A stretch of DNA of 64,000 nucleotides, from contig NZ_CP100647.1 of NCBI RefSeq assembly GCF_024266585.1, positions 2,585,001 to 2,649,000 on the forward strand, written 5' to 3'. The position numbers and the translations under genes are program-made. This document shows positions 9,696 to 17,269 of the stretch, one piece after another. Each line of letters starts with the position of its first letter. The stretch's first letter is position 1. The notes beneath the pieces were generated by a model. The model did not search any database and was not told the DNA's origin. It saw nothing but the letters and a program-made list of their open reading frames with translations. The stretch comes from Xanthomonas sacchari. GTDB taxonomy: Bacteria > Pseudomonadota > Gammaproteobacteria > Xanthomonadales > Xanthomonadaceae.

Positions 9696-11267
9696 TCACG
9701 GCGTCTTGCGCACAGACCAGCCGCCGAGCAGGCGGTCGATGGCGGCGTTGACGTACAGGCCGTTGGAGAGATGCACGCGCAGTCCGGCGGCGGCCGGGTG
9801 CGCGGCCCAGAGCGGGAACAGCGCCTGCGCCACCGCCACCAGGCCGAAGCTCAGAACGGCCAGCGCCATCAGCGTCCACTCCAGCCGGCCCGGTGCCGGT
9901 GTGGCGGGCAGCACGCCGGCGGTCAGCCATTCGGCGGCGGTCTGCAGCGCGAAGTAGCCCACCGCGGCGGCGCTGGCGTAGAGCGCGGTCCTGCGGGTAA
10001 GCGGGCGCGGCGCGGCATCGGCCAGGCCCTGGGCCAGCAGATAGGCCACACCGAAGATCAGGATGGCGCCCAGGGCCAGCGCCTGCGGCGACTTGTGCTC
10101 GAAGCCGAAGGCGAACCCGAAGGCGGCGCCGATCCCGCTATAGATCGCCAACGCGATCAGGAAGGCGCGGCCGACCGCCGCCCCATTGGGCACCGCTACC
10201 GGCCCCGGCCGGCGAATGGACGCCACGTGCTCGACGGCCCCGCCGGAGGCCAGGAAGGCATGCGCCTTGTAGAGCGAGTGCGCGACGATGTGCAGCAACG
10301 CCAGCGGGAACAGCGCCAGCCCGCACTGCAGGATCATGAAGCCCATCTGCGCGACCGTCGACCAGGCCAGCGAGGTCTTGACCGCGGGCTGGGTCAGCAT
10401 CACCAGCGCACCGAACAGCGCGGTGAACCCACCCAGCATGGCCAGCACGGCGAGCACGCCCGGGGCAGCCAGCATCAGGTCGGCGAAGCGGATCAGCAGG
10501 AAGCCGCCGCCGTTGATCACGCCGGCATGCAGCAGCGCCGACACTGGCGTGGGCGCTTCCATCATCTCGGTGAGCCAGCCGTGGGTCGGGAACTGCGCCG
10601 ATTTCAGCACCGCGGCCAGCGCGAGTAGCGCGGCGGCGGCCGTCAGCAGCCAGCCGTGCTGGCCGCTGCGGGCCAGGGTGTTGATGGTGGCGATGTCGGT
10701 GGTGCCCAGGCTTCTCCATACCAGCAGCGCTGCGCAGAGCAGGGCGATGGCGCCGATGCTGGAGAACAGGCGCTTCTTGCGCGCGGCACGCCGCGCCGCC
10801 ACGCGCTGGGGATAGAACAGCAGCAGGCGATTGAGCGCGACGCTGGTCGCGATCCAGGCCACCACGACCTGGACCAGGTTGCCGGCCTGCACCAGCAGCA
10901 GCACCGCCGCGAGCGCGACGCACAGCCAGCCGGTGAAATCCCCCTGCCGCGCCTCGCCATCGAGATAGGTCCGGGTGTAGCGCACCACGATCCAGCCGAC
11001 GAAGGCGACCAGCAGCAGCATCGTGGTGCTCACCGCATCGAGCCGGACCGACAGGCCGATCCCGCTCCATCCGATCAAGTCGCTATCGCCGGCGCCGCGA
11101 ACGAGCAGCAGCGCCAGCGCGGCGATGGCGACGAGCAGCGCGGCGAGTGCGGCGCCTTCCGCGACCACGGGCAGCAGGCGGGGGCGTCGGCCGCTGCGGA
11201 CGAAGCCGAACATGGCGGCGACCAGCAGCAGGAACGGTGCGGAGAGCGGTAGCAGATAGAGCGACAA
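9696..11267 (-). CDS. dabB: DabB, proton-conducting membrane subunit (NuoL/MrpA-like)
   Basis: 523 residues starting at a TTG (11267-11265) with GAGGGG 6 bp upstream; the longer frame to 11333 begins with a hydrophilic stretch unlikely to belong to the protein. It has a dozen or more hydrophobic helices and the proton-antiporter signature [20 protein letters not shown] with the key Lys/Glu environment, then [19 protein letters not shown] and [12 protein letters not shown]. This is the NADH dehydrogenase subunit 5 fold without other Nuo genes nearby. Paired with DUF2309 it is DabB, which supplies ion-motive force to DabA. Confidence 0.88.
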   Translation of the reverse strand: MSLYLLPLSAPFLLLVAAMFGFVRSGRRPRLLPVVAEGAALAALLVAIAALALLLVRGAGDSDLIGWSGIGLSVRLDAVSTTMLLLVAFVGWIVVRYTRTYLDGEARQGDFTGWLCVALAAVLLLVQAGNLVQVVVAWIATSVALNRLLLFYPQRVAARRAARKKRLFSSIGAIALLCAALLVWRSLGTTDIATINTLARSGQHGWLLTAAAALLALAAVLKSAQFPTHGWLTEMMEAPTPVSALLHAGVINGGGFLLIRFADLMLAAPGVLAVLAMLGGFTALFGALVMLTQPAVKTSLAWSTVAQMGFMILQCGLALFPLALLHIVAHSLYKAHAFLASGGAVEHVASIRRPGPVAVPNGAAVGRAFLIALAIYSGIGAAFGFAFGFEHKSPQALALGAILIFGVAYLLAQGLADAAPRPLTRRTALYASAAAVGYFALQTAAEWLTAGVLPATPAPGRLEWTLMALAVLSFGLVAVAQALFPLWAAHPAAAGLRVHLSNGLYVNAAIDRLLGGWSVRKTP

Positions 11268-11354
11268 GGCAATCCCCTCGGATCGGGCGCGGTGGCGGGC
11301 GGCGCCACGATAGCGATCGGCTGGGACGAACAAAAATTCATTGTTTTCACGGTT

Positions 11355-11375
11355 TCGTTCGTTATTATCGAACGA
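11355..11375. promoter_or_regulatory. Perfect inverted repeat (LTTR box) overlapping the lysR start codon
   Basis: TCGTTCG (11355-11361) and CGAACGA (11369-11375) are perfect 7-bp inverted arms around the AT-rich TTATTAT. The inner part fits the LysR-type T-N11-A rule within TTCGTTATTATCGAA. It lies in the roughly 107-bp divergent region between dabB and the LysR gene, and its last base is the A of the LysR ATG. Confidence 0.65.
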
Positions 11376-12304
11376 TGGCCGCCCTGAACTACAACCACCT
11401 GCGCTACTTCTGGGCCGTCGCCCACGACGGCAACCTGACCCGCACCGCCGAGCGGCTCAACCTCACGCAATCGGCCTTGTCGGTGCAGATCCGCAAGCTC
11501 GAGGAGCGGCTGGGCCATGCGTTGTTCGAGCGGCGCGGCCGCCAGCTGCACCTGACCGAGGCCGGGCAGATCGCGCTCGACCACGCAGACGCGATCTTCG
11601 CCACCGGCGACGAACTGCTGGGCACGCTGCGGCAGACAGGCGCGGCGCGGCAGGCGCTGCGGGTCGGCTCGCTGGCCACGCTGTCGCGCAACTTCCAGAT
11701 GCAGTTCCTGCGTCCGCTGCTCGGCCGTCCCGACATCGATCTGATCCTTCGCTCCGGCAGTGCCGGCGAACTGCTGCGGGCGCTCGAGGCGCTCAATCTC
11801 GACGTCGTCCTGCTGAACCAGGCGCCGCCCGGCGATGCGCTGACCCCATTCGTCTCCCATCGGCTCGCGCAGCATCCGGTCAGCCTGGTTGGCACGCCGG
11901 ATCGCTTGGGTCATGCCGCCAGCATTGCCGATCGCCTGCGCAACCACCCCATCATCCTGCCGACGGTGGACAACAGCGTGCGCGCCGGCTTCGACGCCTT
12001 GGCCGATCGCCTGGGCGTGCGGCCGCAGATCGTGGCGGAAGTGGAGGACATGGCGATGATGCGATTGCTGGCGCGCGAGGACCTCGGCCTGGCGGTGCTC
12101 CCGCCGATCGTGGTCAAGGACGAGATCGCCGCGGGCGTCCTGGTGGAAGGCGATCAATTGCCGGACATCGTCGAGACCTTCCACGCCGTCACCATGTCGC
12201 GGCGTTTCCCGAATCCGCTGGTGCGGCTGCTGCTTCAGCCACCGGGGGCTGAAGTAGATGCACCGTGCCACTCCGCAGCGCCGAGGACCGGAGCCGCCGT
12301 CTGA
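11375..12304 (+). CDS. LysR-family regulator, NhaR-like, probable regulator of dabBA
   Basis: 309 residues from the ATG at 11375; the open frame extends to 11147 but upstream residues have no family match. The start NYNHLRYFWAVAHDGNLTRT, with LTQSALSVQIRKLEERLGH, is characteristic of the NhaR/YFWxV subgroup of LysR proteins. The effector domain follows. NhaR controls a sodium/proton antiporter in E. coli; here the divergent partner is the ion-driven DabBA, so a regulatory link is likely. No SD is visible before the ATG because the palindrome occupies that position, so translation may be weak or leaderless. Confidence 0.88.
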   Translation: MAALNYNHLRYFWAVAHDGNLTRTAERLNLTQSALSVQIRKLEERLGHALFERRGRQLHLTEAGQIALDHADAIFATGDELLGTLRQTGAARQALRVGSLATLSRNFQMQFLRPLLGRPDIDLILRSGSAGELLRALEALNLDVVLLNQAPPGDALTPFVSHRLAQHPVSLVGTPDRLGHAASIADRLRNHPIILPTVDNSVRAGFDALADRLGVRPQIVAEVEDMAMMRLLAREDLGLAVLPPIVVKDEIAAGVLVEGDQLPDIVETFHAVTMSRRFPNPLVRLLLQPPGAEVDAPCHSAAPRTGAAV

Positions 12305-12557
12305 TCCGGTGGAGCGGACGTTGTGGACCACGAACACCGCTGAACCGGTCTGCGGCATCGATCCATGACCGTGCGCTGGCGGCGCGCCGTTCCCCCCGCA
12401 GCGTCATGCTCGCCCGCGGATCTTGGACGATGCTCGAGGATGGCAGGCGGAGGCTGCCGATGCCGTAGACGCCACTGACCGAACAGCGATGGCGCAGCCG
12501 CTCGCCGCGACGACGCTCGACGGCGGGGATTGCTGCGAGGTCCGCCTGCGTGGGCCG

Positions 12558-12959
12558 TCAGCGAGAAGAGGTCCCGCACGTCGACAGCAGTTCCTGCGCC
12601 ATCTCCACTGCCTGCTCGCGCGAGGAGGCAAGCAGCATGGGGTAACCCCAGAACTTGCCGAACAGGACCGCGAAGGCCTTGTAGCCGACGCGTTTGGCCG
12701 GGTTGGGTTCGATCTGGATCATCGCCAGGACCAGCCTTCGCAGTTCCACCTTGTGCTTTTTCATCCACAGCGCCGTGCGTTTCTTTTCTTCCGGCGTGTG
12801 CTCGTGGTCTTCGCTCGGCGTGCTGTCGCTCAGGATCACGAATGGCTCCCCGCGCCGCAGGTTCGCCTCGAACGCGTCGAAGTCCTTCTGGTGGTCATGC
12901 CCGGGTTCCTGGGACAGGTTCATCCAGACCAAGGGGAAGTTCGAACTATTCATGGGCAT
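12558..12959 (-). CDS. Small conserved-looking cytoplasmic protein of unknown function
   Basis: 133 residues from an ATG at 12959 with AAGGAG 6 bp upstream, an excellent RBS. No signal peptide or membrane segment. It is polar at the start (FEANLRRGEPFVILSDST, SEDHEHTPEEKKRTALWMKK) and ends with an alpha/beta-looking segment (KAFAVLFGKFWGYPMLLASS, EQAVEMAQELL). I do not recognise the family. It overlaps the end of the upstream membrane-protein gene by 14 bp, so it is translationally coupled to it and lies last in the TonB-receptor operon. A role connected to siderophore uptake is inferred from position only. Confidence 0.7.
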   Translation of the reverse strand: MPMNSSNFPLVWMNLSQEPGHDHQKDFDAFEANLRRGEPFVILSDSTPSEDHEHTPEEKKRTALWMKKHKVELRRLVLAMIQIEPNPAKRVGYKAFAVLFGKFWGYPMLLASSREQAVEMAQELLSTCGTSSR

Positions 12960-13407
12960 GGCCAACTCCTTGACGCTTGATGTGCCGCCAGGTGATCGCA
13001 ATGGCGAACGCACCGGGCAGGGTGATGAAGAGCACGGCAGAGAGCGCGACATACCAGCCGTCGCGCAGCCCGTCCGCGATTCCTCCGAGGGTATTCAGGA
13101 CGACGAGCAGGCCGCCGAGGACCAGGGCGATTCCTTGCGCGCGGCGGGTTCCGATCAGGGCGAGCAGCACCGTGACGATCCAGCACCCATAGAAGGCGGA
13201 AAACATCCACAGGATGCCGGGATAGAACGTGATGGCCGCTGTCGCTCCGTGCGCTCTCACGAAGGTATTGACGTAGAAGAACAACTGGAAGGTCACGAAA
13301 AGCACGACACCCGTCGCAGTCGTCAACCAGAACAATGCGACCCTGTTCGGGGCGTGCATGGTCGCGTCTTGGGTAGGGCGTGGTGGGGGGGAGGGCTGAA
13401 GTGGCAT
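12946..13407 (-). CDS. Small four-helix membrane protein of unknown function
   Basis: 153 residues. After a Pro-rich N-terminus there are four hydrophobic segments: ALFWLTTATGVVLFVTFQLF, the ILWMFSAFYGCWIVTVLLAL region, GIALVLGGLLVVLNTLGGIA and VALSAVLFITLPGAFAIAIT. The C-terminus is His-rich (GHAHE). An internal ATG at MHAPNR is an alternative start; neither has a strong RBS. It starts 75 bp after the TonB receptor and overlaps the next gene. Small membrane proteins often accompany siderophore receptors, but I cannot name this family. Confidence 0.65.
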   Translation of the reverse strand: MPLQPSPPPRPTQDATMHAPNRVALFWLTTATGVVLFVTFQLFFYVNTFVRAHGATAAITFYPGILWMFSAFYGCWIVTVLLALIGTRRAQGIALVLGGLLVVLNTLGGIADGLRDGWYVALSAVLFITLPGAFAIAITWRHIKRQGVGHAHE

Positions 13408-13481
13408 GGGCGGGTTCTCTGAAATCGATGGCGGGATGACGGCGGGTGCTCGACCGAATGACGCATTGGCCTGCGAGCGCA

Positions 13482-15773
13482 TCAATACGTGTAGTCCAGC
13501 GTCACCATCACGTTGCGCGGTGCGCCGTAACTCACGGTGTCGAAGTCGCCCTTCTGCAGCGCGTATTTCTTGTCGAAAACGTTGTTGACGTTCACGGCCA
13601 GATGGGTCTTCTGCGTGATGGCGTAGCGCGCCAGCAGGGAGGCGAGGGCATAGGAACGCTGTTCCCCGCCCAGTGAACTGGTGCCGGTATTGGGCGCCTC
13701 GTAGATGCGGCTTTGCCATTTGACGCCGCCGCCCAGCGTCAACTTGCTCCCCGCACCCGGCAATCGGTAGGTGGTGAAGAGCTGGGCCGTGGTGCGCGGG
13801 AGTTGCGAATTCAGGCGGACGCCATCGCCATCTTCCGCGGTGAAGTGCGCGATGCCTGCAGCGATGTTCCAGCCATGCGCCAACTCGCCTTGCAGGTCCA
13901 GCTCGATGCCGCGCGACTTTGTCCCGTCGGCGCCTTTGTAGGCTTGCGCGCCGCCTGGCGTATAGGTCCCGGCGACGCTCTGCGCCGCGTTGTCCAGCGT
14001 GGTTTCGAACACGGCGATCGACGCATTCAGGCGTCCGTCGAGGTAGTTGCCCTTCAGGCCGAGTTCCTTGGTTTTTCCCTTGGACGGCGTGAGCACGTTG
14101 CCCTTGCTGTCCCGGTAATCCGTTTGCGGGTTGAAGATGCCGGTGTAGCTGACGTAGGCCGAGTAGGTCGTATCGAGGTCGTAGATCAAGCCCGCATACG
14201 GGGTGAACTCGCCCGTTTTCTTGTAGTGCAGCCTGTTGTTGCCGGCGGTGTCGTCGATGTCGTAGTTGCTGACGCGGCCGCCGACGATGAGGTGCAGTGG
14301 ATCGGCCAGGGAAAAGCGGGCTGCGCCATAGACACCGCTCTGCTTGATCCGGGTGCCGGTGGGTATCCACGTCATGGCGGCGAAGTCGGGCCGGGGATAG
14401 GGTTGGCTCAGGTCATACACGTCGACCGGCATGAAGCCCGCGTAGAAGGGCGCGATGTCCCGCTGGCTGGCGGTGCGGCGCGAGCTCGTCGCCCCCAGCA
14501 CCAGATCGTGCTGGCGGCCCAGCAGTTCGAACGGGCCGCTGGCCATCACATCGACGGTGTTTTGCCGGCTCCGCCCGTCGGACGCCAGCGCGACCGGATA
14601 CGCCCCGTTGGGGGAGACGCCCAGTCCCGTGGCGCGATCGGGGCGGCCGACCAGGCCGAGCAGCTCGGCATCGTAGTCCGTGCGGTACTGGTTCGCGACG
14701 GCGCGGAGCGTCCAGCCGTTGCCGAAGCGATGCGCGAGCTCGGCAAACCCGGTTTTGAGCGTGTTGTCCCAACGGCTCCAGTCCTGCGCATAGCTGCTGG
14801 AGCGCGGGTAGTGTGCCTGCGTGCCGTCGCTGAACCACAGCGGCATGCCGCCCCAGGTGGCGCCTTTCGGCGTGATGTCCTGATAGTCGACGCCCACACT
14901 CAGCGTCGTGTCCGCGGTCAGATCCGCCTCGATGATGCCGTAGAACGATTTCCTCTGCGGTTTGTAGCGGTCGAGGTACGAATGGCCGTCCTGGTACGTG
15001 CCCACCGCGCGCGCGCGGATGCGACCGTCCTGGGTCAACGGCGTGGAGACGTCGGCCATTCCCCGGTAGGTGTCCCAGCTCCCCGCGCCCAGCGAGGCGG
15101 ACGCTGAGAATTCCGGGGTCGGGCGTTTGCGCACGAGATTGATGGCGGCCGAGGGATTGCCGGTGCCGGTCAGCAGGCCGGAGGCGCCGCGCACGACCTC
15201 GACACGGTCGTAGAACGCGGTATCGAGCGAGCCGATGCCGCTGCCGTTGACGATGTTGCCGACCACCGTGGGAATGCCGTCGTACTGCAGGTTGTTGATC
15301 AGAAATCCGCGCGAGTAGAAACTCGTCCGTTCGCTGTCGGACTGATACGACGCGATCCCGGTGGTGTTCTCCAGCACGCCCTGCACCGACGTCAGTTGCT
15401 GGTCGTCCATGCGTTGGCGCGTGATCACCGTGACCGACTGCGGCGTGTCCCGCAGTGACAGCGGCAGGCGCGTGGCCGCCGCCGTCTCGCCCGTGGTGTA
15501 GGAGCCGGTCCCTTCGGTCGCGGCCGCATCCGTGCGGCGCGTGACCTTGACGGCCGGCAAGGTCTGCGTTTCGTGGGGCGTGTTTTCTCCAGCCTCGTTC
15601 GATCGCTGCGCCGACTCGGCGGCGAATGCGTTCTGCGCGCCGACGAGGATGGCCGCCCCCAGCGCGACGCCCAGCAGGTTGCGGGACGCGGGCTTGCGCT
15701 CATGCAGTGCAGCAGGGAAGGCGCGCCAACCGATTTGCCGCTGGGACGTGCCAGCATCCGTGAAATCGCACAT
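13482..15773 (-). CDS. TonB-dependent siderophore receptor
   Basis: 763 residues from an ATG at 15773. The frame also reaches a start at 15806, but that lies beyond a Fur-box-like motif. The signal peptide ends near QNAFA|AES. Next comes a plug domain with LRDTPQSVTVITRQRMDDQQ, VLENTTGIASYQSD and VEVVRGASGLLTGTGNPSAA, then a 22-strand barrel ending in the TonB-receptor C-terminal YAPRNVMVTLDYTY with terminal aromatic residue. The plug motifs match the FpvA/FhuE/FoxA ferric-siderophore class. No extra N-terminal signalling domain is present, so control through a FecIR-type sigma pathway is unlikely. It probably leads an operon with the two small genes downstream. Confidence 0.92.
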   Translation of the reverse strand: MCDFTDAGTSQRQIGWRAFPAALHERKPASRNLLGVALGAAILVGAQNAFAAESAQRSNEAGENTPHETQTLPAVKVTRRTDAAATEGTGSYTTGETAAATRLPLSLRDTPQSVTVITRQRMDDQQLTSVQGVLENTTGIASYQSDSERTSFYSRGFLINNLQYDGIPTVVGNIVNGSGIGSLDTAFYDRVEVVRGASGLLTGTGNPSAAINLVRKRPTPEFSASASLGAGSWDTYRGMADVSTPLTQDGRIRARAVGTYQDGHSYLDRYKPQRKSFYGIIEADLTADTTLSVGVDYQDITPKGATWGGMPLWFSDGTQAHYPRSSSYAQDWSRWDNTLKTGFAELAHRFGNGWTLRAVANQYRTDYDAELLGLVGRPDRATGLGVSPNGAYPVALASDGRSRQNTVDVMASGPFELLGRQHDLVLGATSSRRTASQRDIAPFYAGFMPVDVYDLSQPYPRPDFAAMTWIPTGTRIKQSGVYGAARFSLADPLHLIVGGRVSNYDIDDTAGNNRLHYKKTGEFTPYAGLIYDLDTTYSAYVSYTGIFNPQTDYRDSKGNVLTPSKGKTKELGLKGNYLDGRLNASIAVFETTLDNAAQSVAGTYTPGGAQAYKGADGTKSRGIELDLQGELAHGWNIAAGIAHFTAEDGDGVRLNSQLPRTTAQLFTTYRLPGAGSKLTLGGGVKWQSRIYEAPNTGTSSLGGEQRSYALASLLARYAITQKTHLAVNVNNVFDKKYALQKGDFDTVSYGAPRNVMVTLDYTY

Positions 15774-15775
15774 CA

Positions 15776-15790
15776 AATAATACTCATTAG
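15776..15790. promoter_or_regulatory. Fur-box-like motif upstream of the TonB receptor
   Basis: AATAATACTCATTAG lies immediately upstream of the chosen ATG (15773) of the receptor. Its reverse complement, CTAATGAGTATTATT, matches about 9 of the 14 informative positions of the 7-1-7 Fur consensus. AATAATACT also occurs in the motif upstream of the AraC gene (23463-23477). The position overlaps the expected ribosome-binding region, so binding would block expression. Fur is the inferred protein. Confidence 0.45.
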
Positions 15791-16121
15791 CGTTTAGACG
15801 CACCATTTAACAACGTGGCGCGTTGGCTCGATGGCGAATCTGGGCCAGATTGTTATTCATTCAGGTCATTCGTCATCGCGCGTCGGCGCTGGCCGTAATG
15901 CGCAATATGTTGACCTGATGTCGCAATGTGGTTCTTGCCACTCCTGGCTAGGCTGCGCGTCATCGTGGTTTGCCACCTGTCGGCCGCGCGTGCCTGCTCG
16001 GCTGAGCAGGCGCTGCTTCTTATCGAGGACACCCCCCAATGCACTTGCTTTGCTTCCGCGCAATGGCGCGCCGCCTCCGGTGGCGCGCGTCCCTGACCTC
16101 GTACGCGCAAGGAGGCCGTGC

Positions 16122-17258
16122 ATGAGCGCCTCTCTCTCCCGCGCCAAGCCCATTGCCATCGGCGTCGTCGGCCTGGTCGTGGTCTTCGGCCTGCTTTATG
16201 CCTGGCGCGCCACCCGTGGCAGCGGCGCCGACGCCCATGACATGCCGCCGTTGCCGGTCTCGACGATCCGCGCTCAATCCCGTGCTGTGGCCGACGAGTT
16301 GCAGGCCGTCGGCAACGTGCGAGCCGTGCGCGAAGTGCTGCTGGCTCCCGACACCTCGGGCCGCGTGACCGCCATCCATTTCGAAGCCGGCCAGACCGTC
16401 AAGGAGGGCGCGGCGTTGGTGCAGCTCTATGACGCTCCCGAACAAGCGGATCGTGCGGCGGCGGCGGCAAAGGCCGATTTCGCCCAGGCGCAACTGCGGC
16501 GCTCGCAGGAGTTGGCCCCCACCGGCGCCGAACCGCGCGAGGTGTTCGAACAACACAAAGCGGAGGCCGCCCAGGCCGCGGCGGCAGTGCGACAGTGGGA
16601 CGCAAGGATCCGGCAGAAGAGCATACGTGCGCCATTCTCCGGCCAGATCGGCATCCGGCGCATCAATCCCGGCCAGTACCTCAACGCCGGCGATGCGATC
16701 GCCACGCTGACCCAGCTCGACCCGCTCTACGTGGACTTCACGCTTCCCCAGCAGGACTTGCCGAAGCTGGCGCCGGGCATGGCGGTGCAGGTCAGCGTGG
16801 ACGCCGCGCCGGACAGGGTGTTCACCGGAAGCATCAGCAGCATCGAGCCGCGCATCGACGGCGAAACCCGCAATGTGGTCGTGCAGGCACTGCTGCCCAA
16901 CGCCGATCGACTCTTGAAGTCTGGAATGTATGCGACGGCCCGGCTGACCTTGCCGATCAAGGCCGACGGCATCGTCCTGCCGCTGACCGCCATCCAGACA
17001 TCCGCTTCCGGCGACAGCGTGGTGCTGGTGCGGGATGCCAACGCGCAGGGAATCGGCAAGGCGGTCGCCGTGCCGGTCGTCACCGGGCGCCGACTCGGCG
17101 AAGACGTTGTCGTGACCCAGGGGGTCAAGGCCGGCGACATCGTGGTGATGGCCGGCCAGAACCGGCTGCCGCCGGGGGCGATGGTGAAGATCAATGCGCC
17201 AGCGCCCCCGATGCCGCCTGCGGGCATGGCGGTCGCCTCCGCCGCTGGCGCACGGTAG
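16122..17258 (+). CDS. RND efflux periplasmic adaptor (membrane fusion protein)
   Basis: 378 residues from an ATG with AAGGAGG 6 bp upstream, which decides the start against the longer frame to 15831. An N-terminal anchor (AIGVVGLVVVFGLLYAW) is followed by the lipoyl half-motif VTAIHFEAGQTVKEGAALVQ, a short alpha-helical hairpin rich in Ala and Gln, then the second lipoyl segment IRAPFSGQIGIRRINPGQYL and a beta-barrel. It links the inner-membrane pump to the outer-membrane channel. First gene of a three-gene operon, divergent from the TonB receptor. Confidence 0.92.
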   Translation: MSASLSRAKPIAIGVVGLVVVFGLLYAWRATRGSGADAHDMPPLPVSTIRAQSRAVADELQAVGNVRAVREVLLAPDTSGRVTAIHFEAGQTVKEGAALVQLYDAPEQADRAAAAAKADFAQAQLRRSQELAPTGAEPREVFEQHKAEAAQAAAAVRQWDARIRQKSIRAPFSGQIGIRRINPGQYLNAGDAIATLTQLDPLYVDFTLPQQDLPKLAPGMAVQVSVDAAPDRVFTGSISSIEPRIDGETRNVVVQALLPNADRLLKSGMYATARLTLPIKADGIVLPLTAIQTSASGDSVVLVRDANAQGIGKAVAVPVVTGRRLGEDVVVTQGVKAGDIVVMAGQNRLPPGAMVKINAPAPPMPPAGMAVASAAGAR

Positions 17259-17269
17259 AGGACGGCGCC

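Noticed and set aside
15831-16121. 97-codon extension of the first RND adaptor
   Set aside because: The extension has no family similarity, contains many Cys/Arg/Ser shadows and precedes a perfect AAGGAGG-ATG start at 16122.
16595-17269. 225-codon N-terminal extension of the first RND pump
   Set aside because: It overlaps the adaptor gene in another frame and is low-complexity. The pump family starts at the ATG at 17270.
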